Notes: generated by a model not told the origin, from the sequence alone. A stretch of DNA of 64,000 bases from Mycobacterium sp. AZCC_0083 (GCF_014202335.1 NZ_JACHGP010000004.1:445451-509450), one strand, 5' to 3'. Numbered from the stretch's first letter, positions 40,028 to 49,315 are shown. Made by a program: numbers and translations.

Positions 40028-41082
40028 GACGACTTGACCTTCGTCCAACCCTGCTGGAAGTACGCCATGGCCTTGCCGGGGTCGACGACGAAGTCGGCAT
40101 TCTCGAGGCTCGCGGTCGGGGCGTACACCGCGGGGTTGTCGAGCAGGCTCTTGTTGGTGATCTTCGCCAGCGCGGGCTCGTTCACGCTTGCCATGGATCC
40201 GTCATCGGTGGCCATGGCGGCGATCTCGGGACGCAGCGTGAAGGAGATGAACTTGTAGGCGGCATCGGAGTGACTGGCGCCCTTGGCGATTGACAACCCG
40301 TCGGTCCACAGCGTGCCCCCCTCCTTCGGAATCACGTAGTGGACGTCCGGGTTGGTCTCCACCACCTTCGCCGTCGACGCGCCGCCCCAGGCCTCGGAGA
40401 CACACGCCTGACCCTGCGAGACGAGGTCGGCGTAGTTGGTCGAGTTGTACCCGGCCAGCAGTGACTTCTGCTCCTGCAGCTTGTTGGTGGCCGCCTCGAT
40501 CTGCGCCTTATCGGTGCTGTCGGCCTTGAAGTCGAGAATCTGCAGGCCGACGATGTATGCGGCGAGCATGTTGTCGAGCATGTACAACTTGCCCTTGTAG
40601 GCAGGGTCGAAGAGCGCTTGCCAACTGTCGACGGGCTTGCCGGTGCACTTTGCGTTGTAGATCAGACCGGTGGTGCCCCACACCCATGGCACGCTGTGCT
40701 TGTTGCCCGGGTCGTAGGACGGATCCGCGAACTTCTTGGAGAGATTCTCCAGTCCCTGGATCCGCGAGTGGTCGAGCTCCTCGATGAGCTTCTGGCCGAC
40801 GAGCTGTTGCACCGCATACTGACTCGGCTCCACCAGGTCGTAACCCGAGTTGCCTGCGGCCAGCTTGGCGATCATCGTCTCGTTGCTGTCGAAGGTGTCC
40901 ATCTGGACCTTGATGCCGGTCTCCTTGGTGAACGCCTGAACCACCGAGTCAGGAATCTCACCCGCCCACGCATAGACGTTGAGAGTGTTGGGATCACCTG
41001 AGCCGCTGGATGATCCGTCGCCGCACGCGGTCAGGACGAGCAGCGGCAGTGCCGCCAGTGCAACGAATGCCTTCTTGATCAC
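40024..41082 (-). CDS. ABC solute-binding lipoprotein, polyamine type (PotD/PotF-like)
   Basis: 352 residues. Lipobox LTAC (Cys20), then a PotD-like mature protein: TLNVYAWAGEIPDSVVQAFT, AKLAAGNSGYDLVEPSQYAV and WGGASTAKVVETNPDVHYVI. Members bind spermidine, putrescine or related cationic amines. The ligand here is unknown and may be a non-canonical amine given the neighbouring nitrilase and BKACE genes. Start ATG 41082. Confidence 0.92.
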   Translation of the reverse strand: MIKKAFVALAALPLLVLTACGDGSSSGSGDPNTLNVYAWAGEIPDSVVQAFTKETGIKVQMDTFDSNETMIAKLAAGNSGYDLVEPSQYAVQQLVGQKLIEELDHSRIQGLENLSKKFADPSYDPGNKHSVPWVWGTTGLIYNAKCTGKPVDSWQALFDPAYKGKLYMLDNMLAAYIVGLQILDFKADSTDKAQIEAATNKLQEQKSLLAGYNSTNYADLVSQGQACVSEAWGGASTAKVVETNPDVHYVIPKEGGTLWTDGLSIAKGASHSDAAYKFISFTLRPEIAAMATDDGSMASVNEPALAKITNKSLLDNPAVYAPTASLENADFVVDPGKAMAYFQQGWTKVKSS

Positions 41083-41125
41083 GAGACGGGTTCCTTTGTG
41101 TGGAGGGTCGGGACGGGTGGAGGGG

Positions 41126-41908
41126 CTAGCGATTGGTACCGGCGAGAATGGTTCGCATCTGACGCACGCCGACGAGCAGCACGATCGCGAAAGTACTGAG
41201 AATCAACAGTGATCCGAGTGCGTTGATCTCCGGCGTCAGGCCGGTCTTGAGGAGCGAGTACACCCGCAGCGGCATCGTCGTCGACCCGACGCCGTTGGTG
41301 AACGTGGACATCACGATGTTGCCGAAGGACGTGGTGAAGGTGAGCAGCCACGAAGCTCCGATCGCGGGCCACAGCAGTGGCAACACGACCCGCCGAAAGG
41401 CCCCAAGCCCAGTGGTGCCGAGATCCGCTGCGGCATGGGGAAGATTCGGATCGAGGGCATTCATCGCGCCGGTCATGATGAGGGTGCTCATCGGCAGGGT
41501 GACGACGATGTGACCGAGGACGAGGGTCGTCACGCCAAGCGGCACGTGCAACGCGCTGTACAGGCTGAGGAGAGCCACCCCGAGGACGATCTCGGGAACG
41601 ATCAGCGGGATGAACACCAACCCCGTCACGACCTTGCGGCCAGGCGTTTCCGGGCGCACCAGCGCGGCCGCCGTCATGACGCCGATCAATGTGGCGGCAG
41701 TGGCGGACAACACCCCGACGAGCACGCTGACCCGAACGGCGTCCAGCAGCGGGCCGTCGGCGAACAGCTCCCGGTACCAGTGCAGGCTCAGGCCGTCCCA
41801 CCGGTAACTGACGGGCGATGCGTTGAAGGAGTAGATCACCACGGCGACGATCGGGATGTAGAGGAAGACGAGGACTCCGCGACCGATCCAATTGGTGAGA
41901 CGTTCCAT
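41126..41908 (-). CDS. ABC permease, PotC-like
   Basis: 260 residues with six TM segments. The EAA-like loop AAADLGTTGLGAFRRVVLPL contacts the ATPase. Its start ATG 41908 is separated by 1 nt from the stop of the PotB-like gene. Permease pairs of this kind form the channel of polyamine-type importers. Confidence 0.9.
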   Translation of the reverse strand: MERLTNWIGRGVLVFLYIPIVAVVIYSFNASPVSYRWDGLSLHWYRELFADGPLLDAVRVSVLVGVLSATAATLIGVMTAAALVRPETPGRKVVTGLVFIPLIVPEIVLGVALLSLYSALHVPLGVTTLVLGHIVVTLPMSTLIMTGAMNALDPNLPHAAADLGTTGLGAFRRVVLPLLWPAIGASWLLTFTTSFGNIVMSTFTNGVGSTTMPLRVYSLLKTGLTPEINALGSLLILSTFAIVLLVGVRQMRTILAGTNR

Positions 41909-41909
41909 G

Positions 41910-42767
41910 TCACACCGCCTTTCGACGGCGAGATGGGCGGAGGAACGCGGCGGCGACGCTCAGCGCGATGAGCATCAACACCAGGAGGATGGTGGCCGCT
42001 GCGGCTCCCATCGGCTGATTGCGGAACTCGGTGTAGAGCGTGACGATCAAGTTGCCGACCAGCTGGTCCTTGCCGCCGCCAAGCAGAATCGGGATGACGA
42101 ACACACCAAGCGTCGGGATGAACGTCAGGACCGCCGCCGCGATCAAGCCTGGCCGGCAGAGCGGAACGAGTATGCGGCGCTGCGTATCCCACCAGCCGCA
42201 GCCGAGATCCGCCGCGGCCTCCCGCAACGATCCGTCGATGCTGCGCATGGATGCGTAGATCGGAAAGATTGCCGTCGGAAGGAACGCGTAGAGCAGGCCG
42301 GCGAGGACGGCACCCTGACCCGGCACCCATTGAGTCACTCCGTCGACCACCCCGATGGTCCGAAGCATCGATACCACCGGGCCGCCGTCGCTGAGCAGGT
42401 TGATCCACGCGAACGTCCGAACCAGGAAGTCGGTCCAGAACGGCACGATGATCAGCAGCAGGATCAGTGCCTGCCGTTGCGGTGGGCGGGACACGATGTA
42501 GCTGGCGGTGAAGTAGCCGACCACCAGGCAGAAGACGGTGTTGATTCCGGCCACGGTGAGGCTGTAGCCCAGCACCTTCAGGTAGACCGGATCGGCCAGC
42601 CCGCGATAGTTGTCCAGCGTGAATCCGCCGACGACCCCACCGTAGTCGTCGGCGATCGCGAAGCTGTTCCTGATCACCAACGCCGTTGGAACGACGGCAA
42701 TTAGGAGCAAGGTGACGACGGCTGGCGACAGCAGCGCAAGCCCGGTCCAGCGACGGGTCTTGCGCAC
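41910..42767 (-). CDS. ABC permease, PotB-like; start position unclear
   Basis: 285 residues from GTG 42767, with six TM segments and the EAA loop EAAADLGCGWWDTQRRILVP. GTG 42767 gives a sensible short N-terminus but has no ribosome-binding site. An in-frame ATC at 42818 has AGGGAG 6 nt upstream and lies 17 codons ahead; the open frame continues to 42950. First gene of the operon. Region 42819-43000 shows no gene; the promoter must lie there. Confidence 0.85.
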   Translation of the reverse strand: MRKTRRWTGLALLSPAVVTLLLIAVVPTALVIRNSFAIADDYGGVVGGFTLDNYRGLADPVYLKVLGYSLTVAGINTVFCLVVGYFTASYIVSRPPQRQALILLLIIVPFWTDFLVRTFAWINLLSDGGPVVSMLRTIGVVDGVTQWVPGQGAVLAGLLYAFLPTAIFPIYASMRSIDGSLREAAADLGCGWWDTQRRILVPLCRPGLIAAAVLTFIPTLGVFVIPILLGGGKDQLVGNLIVTLYTEFRNQPMGAAAATILLVLMLIALSVAAAFLRPSRRRKAV

Positions 42768-43000
42768 GTCGGGCGGCGGCGTGACCGTCGCTCTGACGAG
42801 TTCCGTCGATGTGCTGATGGTCGGCTCCCTACTGAGTGGACCGGTCGTGCCGGCGTGGGGACCATCATGTCCACTGCACGGCGCCGCTTGAACCTCGATC
42901 GCCTTCGGAAATCGTCGTAGGAGGTAACGCGGCTTCCGGAATCCGCACACTCACCCCGCGACGCGTTCAGATTGCGCCCACGGCTGTGATCCGGCGTTCC

Positions 43001-43861
43001 TCACCACCCTGGGCGCAATGTCAACGAGTGACCGCGGCGGGCGAACGCCTGTGCGGCGCGGTGAACGATGAATCGCTTCGAATGTTCGGCGACCACGTGA
43101 AGGTCGAGCCAGCGCTCGCGTCGCACCAATTCATTGCGGCCGATGTCGTGAACGTAGCGCTGGCGGTCGAACTGGTGTTGGTCGCCGTCGCAGTCCATCC
43201 CGATCATCGGCTCGTCCCAGCCCATGTCGAAGAAGGCGGTGTTGAAGCCGTCACTCACGCGGATCTGGGTGCGCGGCCGCGGAAACCCGGCATCGATCAG
43301 TACCAGTCGCAGCCACGTTTCCTTCGGCGACTGCGCGCCACCGTCCATCAGCCCAAGCGCCACTTCAGCCCGACGAAGCCCGCGCGCACTGGAGTAGCGA
43401 CCTGCCATTGACAGCACGTCGTCGGCACACACACCCGTTGCGCGGGCTAGCGCGTCGAGATGTTGGACCGCGGGATCGCGTCGCAGGTGTCGAGCAAGAT
43501 CCAGCGCGGTGCGCGCCGGGCAGGTCACCGGCATGCCGTCGACGACGGTGAGCTCGCTGGGGTCGATCCGCTCGTTGCGCACGACGATGCCGCGCGGCGG
43601 ACGGCCGCGACACCCGATCAGCTCGATTGGCGTTGCGGCGTCGACCCACAACGCCCCATGCAGTGCAGCGGCTGCGCGCCCGGCGACGACGTAGTTGCGA
43701 CCCGACCACAACCAGGCGCCGACGATCCGCGGACACAGTGACGGCAGAGCGTCCTTGGGTTGGTAGACGTCCGGGAAGATCGCCTCGTAGTTCCACCGCA
43801 GCTGCCCGCGAGTGAGCACACCCTGAGCCAACCGCTCGCTGCCAATAAAAACGTCTCGCAT
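43001..43861 (-). CDS. DUF559/AbiEi-like protein
   Basis: 286 residues. The N-terminal part resembles the winged-helix antitoxin domain (GVLTRGQLRWNYEAIFPDVY); the C-terminal part has a Vsr/DUF559 endonuclease-like fold (AQSPKETWLRLVLIDAGFPR, MIGMDCDGDQHQFDRQRYVH then DIGRNELVRRE). Mycobacterial genomes carry many copies. No toxin gene is adjacent, so a toxin-antitoxin role is not supported. Start ATG 43861 has no strong ribosome-binding site. Confidence 0.75.
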   Translation of the reverse strand: MRDVFIGSERLAQGVLTRGQLRWNYEAIFPDVYQPKDALPSLCPRIVGAWLWSGRNYVVAGRAAAALHGALWVDAATPIELIGCRGRPPRGIVVRNERIDPSELTVVDGMPVTCPARTALDLARHLRRDPAVQHLDALARATGVCADDVLSMAGRYSSARGLRRAEVALGLMDGGAQSPKETWLRLVLIDAGFPRPRTQIRVSDGFNTAFFDMGWDEPMIGMDCDGDQHQFDRQRYVHDIGRNELVRRERWLDLHVVAEHSKRFIVHRAAQAFARRGHSLTLRPGW

Positions 43862-43991
43862 GCCGTGATGCTCGCGAGACGCCACGACAATTCGGCGCCT
43901 TGTTCGTTGATATTGCGCCGAAGGCTGTGGATAACTCGGAACAGCAGCCGTCAGGACAATCTCAACGGGCTTGGGCGCAGGGAAGACCCAA

Positions 43992-45584
43992 TTAGCGCCA
44001 GCTGGGCAGCCAGATCTGCATGTCCCAGGTGGATTGCGAGATGGGCAGCCCGGTGAGGATCGGGTACATCCACGCGAAGTTCGTAATGACAACGGCCACA
44101 TACAGACACACGACGAGCAGCCCGAGCGTGTGGCGTTCGGCGCTCTGGCGTGGTGCATAGAGGATGTCGCCGAGGATCAACGCGATCGCCATCACCAGGA
44201 ACGGTGCCATCGGCGCGGCATAGAAGAAGTACATCTGCCGGTCGATGTCGGCGAACCACGGCAGGTATCCCGCGCCGTAGCCGACCAGCACCACGGCATA
44301 GCGCCAGTCGCGCCTGACGAACGCGCGCCACATGGCCCAGCCCAGCACCGGCACCGCGAGGAACCACATCGCGGGCGTACCGACGAGCATGACCGCCTTG
44401 ACACAGGACTGCGCGCCACACCCGGCGACGTTGTCCTGGTCGATCGCATAGAGCACCGGCCGCAACGACATCGGCCACGTCCACGGCTTCGATTCCCACG
44501 GGTGGTGGTTGCCCGCGGCGTTGGTCAACTCGGAGTGGAACTTGTAGACCGAATAGGTGTAGTGCCACAACGAGCGCAGTGCGTCGGGCATCAGGCCGCC
44601 CTCGCCGATCGTCTGCCCTTCCTCGTGCCGGTTGGTCGCGGTCTCGGAGGCGAACCACGGACCGTAGGACGCGAGGTAGACGCCGAACGGAATCAGCCCG
44701 ATCACATACAGCGACGGCCCGAAGTCACGGCGCAGCGTGCCGAGCCATGGCCGCGGCACCCGGTACTGACGACGCGCCGCCACGTCGAACGCCAACGTCA
44801 TCACGCCGAAGAACACCATGAAGTACAGGCCCGACCACTTCGTCGCGAACGCCAGACCCAGCAGCACGCCCGCGCCGAACCGCCACCAGCGCACCCCGAG
44901 GCGTGGGCCCCACGGCGTCTCGCCGATGCGGCCCTCGAGCAGTGCGACGTGCATCCGCTCACGCATTTGGTCGCGGTCCACGATCAGCGCACCGAACGCC
45001 GCCACCACGAACACCACGAGGAAGACGTCCAGCAGCGCTGTGCGCGCCGAGACGAAGCTGACGCCGTCGGCGACGATCAGCAGGCCCGCGATGCCGCCGA
45101 TCAGCGTGGAGCGGCTGATCCTGCGGACGATGCGGGCCACCAGCAGCACGATGATCACGCCGCACACCGCGGCGCTGAACCGCCAGCCCACCCCGTTGTA
45201 GCCGAACAGCGCCTCACCGATGGCCATCAGCTGCTTGCCGACCGGCGGGTGGACGACCAGCCCGTAACCCGGGTTGTCCTCGACGCCGTGGTTGCCGAGC
45301 ATCTGCCAGGCCTGCGGTGCGTAGTGCTTCTCGTCGAAGATCGGCGTTGCCCCGTCGGTGGGGGAGCCGACGTTCAGGAACCGCGTCAAGGCCGCCAGCG
45401 CGGTGATCACCGCCGTCATGGCCCAGCCCTGCAACCGGTCCATCGGCCCGAAGTCGGGGGCGGGCATCAAGGGGGCGGGACTGATCACGGGGACCGCGCG
45501 GGGGGTGTCCACGACATCCGGAACGTCCGGAACGTCGGGGACGTCCGGGACATCACCGATATCCGAGACGGGCGGGGCGGTCAC
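43992..45584 (-). CDS. pmt: Protein O-mannosyltransferase Pmt (Rv1002c homologue)
   Basis: 530 residues with about 10 TM helices. The GT39 pattern is visible: ATPIFDEKHYAPQAWQMLGN (the catalytic Asp-Glu), NPGYGLVVHPPVGKQLMAIG, NHHPWESKPWTWPMSLRPVL. It moves mannose from polyprenyl-phosphomannose to secreted proteins. The N-terminal tail has a tandem P-D-V repeat and a disordered Pro-rich linker. Start GTG 45584, 24 nt from rsmI; the frame stays open upstream to 46196 (antisense to rsmI). Confidence 0.95.
   Translation of the reverse strand: MTAPPVSDIGDVPDVPDVPDVPDVVDTPRAVPVISPAPLMPAPDFGPMDRLQGWAMTAVITALAALTRFLNVGSPTDGATPIFDEKHYAPQAWQMLGNHGVEDNPGYGLVVHPPVGKQLMAIGEALFGYNGVGWRFSAAVCGVIIVLLVARIVRRISRSTLIGGIAGLLIVADGVSFVSARTALLDVFLVVFVVAAFGALIVDRDQMRERMHVALLEGRIGETPWGPRLGVRWWRFGAGVLLGLAFATKWSGLYFMVFFGVMTLAFDVAARRQYRVPRPWLGTLRRDFGPSLYVIGLIPFGVYLASYGPWFASETATNRHEEGQTIGEGGLMPDALRSLWHYTYSVYKFHSELTNAAGNHHPWESKPWTWPMSLRPVLYAIDQDNVAGCGAQSCVKAVMLVGTPAMWFLAVPVLGWAMWRAFVRRDWRYAVVLVGYGAGYLPWFADIDRQMYFFYAAPMAPFLVMAIALILGDILYAPRQSAERHTLGLLVVCLYVAVVITNFAWMYPILTGLPISQSTWDMQIWLPSWR
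45507..45554 (-). repeat. 9-nt tandem repeat encoding Asp-Val-Pro in the Pmt tail
   Basis: Codons 11-26 of pmt encode DVPDVPDVPDVPDVVD from near-identical 9-nt units of the GACGTCCCG/GACGTTCCG type on the minus strand. The run lies in the cytoplasmic N-terminal tail and can vary by slippage. Confidence 0.8.
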
Positions 45585-45608
45585 ACGAGCGATCGTAGGC
45601 TGTGCACT
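45585..45608. promoter_or_regulatory. Overlapping divergent leaderless promoters of pmt and rsmI
   Basis: The gap is only 24 bp. On the plus strand TAGGCT (45596-45601) lies 7 nt before the rsmI GTG. On the minus strand TACGAT (45597-45592) lies 7 nt before the pmt GTG. The two -10 boxes overlap, so only one RNA polymerase can initiate at a time. Confidence 0.6.
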
Positions 45609-46445
45609 GTGACGGACGGTCGACTGCTGCTCGCGGCCACGCCGTTGGGGCAGGTCGGGGATGCTTCGGCGCGCCTCGTCGAGGCGCTCGGCAGCGCCGA
45701 CGTCATCGCCGCCGAGGACACCCGACGGGTCCGGACCCTGGCGCAGGCGCTCGGCGTCAAGCCTGCCGGCCGGGTGGTCAGCTTCTTCGATCAGAACGAG
45801 GCGTCGCGCGTGCCGACCCTGGTGGACGACATCGTGGCCGGTGCGACGGTGCTGGTGGTCAGCGATGCGGGCATGCCGCTGATCAGCGATCCCGGCTATC
45901 GCCTGGTCGCAGCGTGTGCTGAGTTGGGGTTGCAGGTCAGCTGCTTGCCTGGCCCCTCGGCGGTGACTACGGCGCTCGCGGTGTCGGGCCTGGCGTCGGA
46001 CCGGTTCTGCTTCGAGGGCTTCGCCCCACGCAAGCAAGCCGCCCGCAGGTCGTGGCTGGGCGGGCTGGCGGCCGAGCAGCGGACCTGCGTGTTCTTCGAG
46101 TCGCCACGTCGCCTTGAGCAGTGCCTGCGCGACGCCGTCGACGCGCTCGGCCCCGGTCGGCGCGCGGTGGTGTGCCGCGAGCTGACCAAGACGCACGAGG
46201 AGGTCAAGCGGGGTTCACTTGGCGAGCTGGCCGACTGGGCCGCCGACGGCGTGCTTGGCGAGATCACCGTGGTGCTCGCCGGTGCAGCGCCGCGCGCGGA
46301 CGTGGCGACGTTGGTCGCCGAGGTACTCGCACGAGTGGACGGCGGCGAGCGGGTCAAGGACGCCTGCGCCGAGGTGATCGCCGAGAATCCCGGCGCGCCG
46401 TCGCGGCGTGCGCTCTACGACGCGGTTCTGGAAGCCCGCCGCTGA
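45609..46445 (+). CDS. rsmI: 16S rRNA 2'-O-ribose methyltransferase RsmI
   Basis: 278 residues. It methylates the ribose of C1402 in 16S rRNA. Family motifs: LLLAATPLGQVGDASARLVE, DVIAAEDTRRVRTLAQALGV, LVVSDAGMPLISDPGYRLVA and LPGPSAVTTALAVSGLASDR-FCFEGF. Start GTG 45609. It matches Rv1003. The C-terminal 60 residues are an extra helical domain typical of this protein. Confidence 0.95.
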   Translation: MTDGRLLLAATPLGQVGDASARLVEALGSADVIAAEDTRRVRTLAQALGVKPAGRVVSFFDQNEASRVPTLVDDIVAGATVLVVSDAGMPLISDPGYRLVAACAELGLQVSCLPGPSAVTTALAVSGLASDRFCFEGFAPRKQAARRSWLGGLAAEQRTCVFFESPRRLEQCLRDAVDALGPGRRAVVCRELTKTHEEVKRGSLGELADWAADGVLGEITVVLAGAAPRADVATLVAEVLARVDGGERVKDACAEVIAENPGAPSRRALYDAVLEARR

Positions 46446-46454
46446 AAGGTCACC

Positions 46455-47192
46455 ATGTCATTGCCTGCGCTGGTCCTCGTCCACGGTGGCGCCCACGCTG
46501 CGGACTGCTGGGATCTCACCATCGACGAGATCCATCGTCGCGCACCGGAGTCGACGGTGCTCGCGGTGGACCTGCCGGGTCGGCGCGGTAAGCCGGGTGA
46601 TCTTTGGACGCTGACCATCGCCGACTGGGTGGACTCCGTCGTCGCCGACATCGAGGACGCCGGTCTGGATGGCGTTGTGATCGTAGGTCATTCGATGGCC
46701 GGCCTCACAGTGCCAGGGGTGGTCACGAAGCTCGGTGGATCGCGCGTTCGCGAGATGATCCTTGCGGCGGCGTGTGTTCCACCCGAAGGCGCCGCCATGG
46801 TGGACGCGCTGTCGGGGCCGCTTGCACTGGGCGCCCGCTGGAATTCGAAGAAGGGGGCACCGTACGAGTGGCCGCCCTTGGTGCCGAGGTTCGTCTTCCT
46901 CAACGGGGTTCCGCGCGCACGGCGCCGATTCATGGCTGGCCGGTTGTATCCGGAGTCCTCGCGCATCACGGTGGAGAAGGTGTCCCGCCGCGGCATGCCC
47001 GGCGACGTCCCGCGCACCTGGATCCTGACCCGGCGGGACCGCATTCATCCGGTGAAGGAGCAGCTGGCGAGCATCGAGGCGATCGGCGGCGTGCAGGAGG
47101 TGATCGAGATGAACACCTGTCACGGCTTGATGGTCAGCGAACCCGAACGGCTGGCTGAGATCCTCGTCGAACGTTGTCGCGCAAGGCAGTAG
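46455..47192 (+). CDS. Alpha/beta-hydrolase (esterase-like)
   Basis: 245 residues. Seen: LVLVHGGAHAADCWDLTI, the nucleophile elbow VGHSMAGLTVPG, and a C-terminal His in NTCHGLMVSEPERLAEIL. The layout resembles hydroxynitrile lyase/esterase-type hydrolases (SABP2-like). Substrate unknown. Start ATG 46455 with AAAGG upstream, 9 nt after rsmI. Its 3' end overlaps convergent pabB by 59 nt. Confidence 0.87.
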   Translation: MSLPALVLVHGGAHAADCWDLTIDEIHRRAPESTVLAVDLPGRRGKPGDLWTLTIADWVDSVVADIEDAGLDGVVIVGHSMAGLTVPGVVTKLGGSRVREMILAAACVPPEGAAMVDALSGPLALGARWNSKKGAPYEWPPLVPRFVFLNGVPRARRRFMAGRLYPESSRITVEKVSRRGMPGDVPRTWILTRRDRIHPVKEQLASIEAIGGVQEVIEMNTCHGLMVSEPERLAEILVERCRARQ

Positions 47193-48399
47193 CGCCGATG
47201 GTCGGGGCCGCCTTGTGCAGACACTCCCGCCACTCCGCTTCCGGGTCGGAGTCCGCGGTGATGCCGCCACCGACGCCGAGCACCGCGCGTCCGGTGCCGT
47301 CGAATTCGACAGTGCGGATCGCCACGTTGAGCTCGGTGCCCGCTACGGGTGAGGCCAATCCAACTGTTCCGCAATAGATTCCGCGCCGCACCGGCTCCCA
47401 CGTCGCGAGCAGGTCGCGGGCCCTTGCCTTCGGTGTGCCGGTGACCGATGCGGGGGGAAACGTCGCGTCGAGGACGGCGGACATCGGCACGGCGGTGTCG
47501 ACGCGCGCTGACACGGTCGACACCAGATGCCACACTCCCGGCGCGGGTCGCACCGCCAGCAGTTCGGGCACGGTGACGCTGCCGGTGACCGCGACCCGGC
47601 TGAGATCGTTGCGGACCAGGTCGACGATCATGATGTTCTCGGCGACGTCCTTGACCGACGCGCGCAGCGCCGACGGTGACTCGCCGATCGGCAGCGTGCC
47701 CTTGATGGGGCTCGAGTCGACGGCCTCGCCAACGCGGCGCAGGAACAGCTCGGGCGACAGCGACGCGACGGCGCCCCAGTCGCCGGCGAGAAACGCTGCG
47801 CGGGCGGGTGCGGTGCGCGCCACCGCCTCGGCGAAGAAGTCGACGGGCTCGCCGGTGACCACTCCGACGAACTGCGTGCACACGCAGGCCTGGTACACCT
47901 CACCCGCGGCGATCGCTTCGAGGCAAGCGTGCACCCCGGCTTGGTGGGCGTCGCGATCGGCGTGGCCCCAGTCGATCCGGCAGGGCGTCGCAGGCACGTC
48001 GGCGCTCAGGGCATCGGCCAGCCAGAACGGTGCGGGATTGCCGGAAAGGCTTTCGTACCACCAGGTTCCGTTGACGGCCTGACGAAGCACGTCGTCCGTC
48101 CATCCACCGGCGGCCTCGGGGATACGTGGCCCTGACCCGTCGGCACCCGCATCGGGGTAGGACAGGTAGCCGATCCATCCGCCGCCCACTTCATCGCCGG
48201 ATGACCCTGGCGTGGTGTCGAAGACGTCGCCGACGCCGACCGGTTCGATCGCCACACTCGGCACGATCACCGCGCGTGATCCGAACCAGTCGCCGGTCAG
48301 GGCGGCGGGCGGAGGCAGGCCTCGGAGCGCCGTCGCCGAGGCCAGGGCACGCAGCACCGACGGTGCCTGCCCCAGCCCGGCGACTCGCTCGACGCGCAT
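47134..48399 (-). CDS. pabB: Aminodeoxychorismate synthase component I
   Basis: 421 residues. It converts chorismate with ammonia to 4-amino-4-deoxychorismate for folate synthesis. Chorismate-binding motifs: SPIKGTLPIGESP, IMIVDLVRNDLSRVAVTGSV, and FPPASVTGTPKARARDLLAT with GIYCGTVGLASP. The N-terminal half is more variable, as usual. Start ATG 48399. The Rv1005c position is kept. Confidence 0.93.
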   Translation of the reverse strand: MRVERVAGLGQAPSVLRALASATALRGLPPPAALTGDWFGSRAVIVPSVAIEPVGVGDVFDTTPGSSGDEVGGGWIGYLSYPDAGADGSGPRIPEAAGGWTDDVLRQAVNGTWWYESLSGNPAPFWLADALSADVPATPCRIDWGHADRDAHQAGVHACLEAIAAGEVYQACVCTQFVGVVTGEPVDFFAEAVARTAPARAAFLAGDWGAVASLSPELFLRRVGEAVDSSPIKGTLPIGESPSALRASVKDVAENIMIVDLVRNDLSRVAVTGSVTVPELLAVRPAPGVWHLVSTVSARVDTAVPMSAVLDATFPPASVTGTPKARARDLLATWEPVRRGIYCGTVGLASPVAGTELNVAIRTVEFDGTGRAVLGVGGGITADSDPEAEWRECLHKAAPTIGATALRDNVRRGSQPAVRVR

Positions 48400-48418
48400 C
48401 GTCCTAGCGTGACAGAAG

Positions 48419-49315
48419 CTATCGGCTGATGGTCCGGGGGACCGAGATCGTGGCCAGCTTGTCGGGGTTGCGCATGGCGTAGAAGTTGGTGATCTTGCCG
48501 TCGATGATCTCGACGGTGAAGATGCCCTCCAGGTGATCGCCGCTGTAGACGATGATCGCGGGCGCGCTGTTGGCCGTCACCGTCTCCAGCCGGACATCGG
48601 GTAGCTGACTGGCCCGGCGGAACAGCCCGACCAGGGCGGCGGCGACTTTCGCGGCGCCAACCACCGGGCGTCGTGCTGCGCTGGCCTTGCCGTTGCTGTC
48701 GGCAGTCCAGGTGGCGTTCGGTGCCAGCATCGACAGCAACCCCTCCATGTCGCCGGTGGCGGCTGCGGTCATGAACTGCTCGGTGATCTCGGCAGTCTTG
48801 GTCGCGTCGACGGGCTCGAACCGTTTGCGCCGGGCTTGCACGTGCTCCCTGGCCCGGTGCGCCACCTGCCGCACCGTCGCCGCGGATTTGCCGACCGCCC
48901 CTGCGATTTCGTCGTAATCGAAGGCGAACACCTCGCGCAGCACGAACACCGCCCGCTCGTCAGGGGTGAGCGTCTCGAGCAGGACGAGCATCGCGATCGA
49001 CACCGACTCCGCGAGCACGACGTCGGCGGAAGCATCCCGACCGTCGAGCAGCAGCGGCTCTGGCAGCCACGGGCCAATGTAGTCCTCCCGACGACGGGCG
49101 CCCGCCCGCAGCGCGTTGAGCGCTTGGCGCGTCACCAGTTGTGCGAGATACGACTTGGTGTCCCGCACCGTCGCGAGGTCCACGTCGGCCCACCGCAGAT
49201 AGCTGTCCTGCAGTACGTCGTCGGATTCGGATGCGGAGCCCAGTATTTCGTAGACGATCGTGAACAGCAGTGGCCGCAGCAGGGTGAACCGCTCGGCGTG
49301 TTCGTCCTTGCTCAC
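48419..49315 (-). CDS. sigJ: ECF-type sigma factor of group ECF41 (SigJ-like) with SnoaL-like C-terminal domain
   Basis: 298 residues. Sigma region 2 (LLRPLLFTIVYEILGSASES) and region 4 (LETLTPDERAVFVLREVFAF, DYDEIAGAVGKSAATVRQVA) are followed by a SnoaL-like domain (about 175-290; ITEQFMTAAATGDMEGLLSM). ECF41 sigma factors are controlled by this domain rather than by an anti-sigma factor. Start GTG 49315 overlaps the oxidoreductase stop (GTGA at 49312-49315); the two form one unit. Confidence 0.92.
   Translation of the reverse strand: MSKDEHAERFTLLRPLLFTIVYEILGSASESDDVLQDSYLRWADVDLATVRDTKSYLAQLVTRQALNALRAGARRREDYIGPWLPEPLLLDGRDASADVVLAESVSIAMLVLLETLTPDERAVFVLREVFAFDYDEIAGAVGKSAATVRQVAHRAREHVQARRKRFEPVDATKTAEITEQFMTAAATGDMEGLLSMLAPNATWTADSNGKASAARRPVVGAAKVAAALVGLFRRASQLPDVRLETVTANSAPAIIVYSGDHLEGIFTVEIIDGKITNFYAMRNPDKLATISVPRTISR

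Noticed and set aside
43001..43861. AbiE-type toxin-antitoxin system
   Set aside because: Only the AbiEi-like/DUF559 gene is present; no AbiEii-type toxin gene flanks it.
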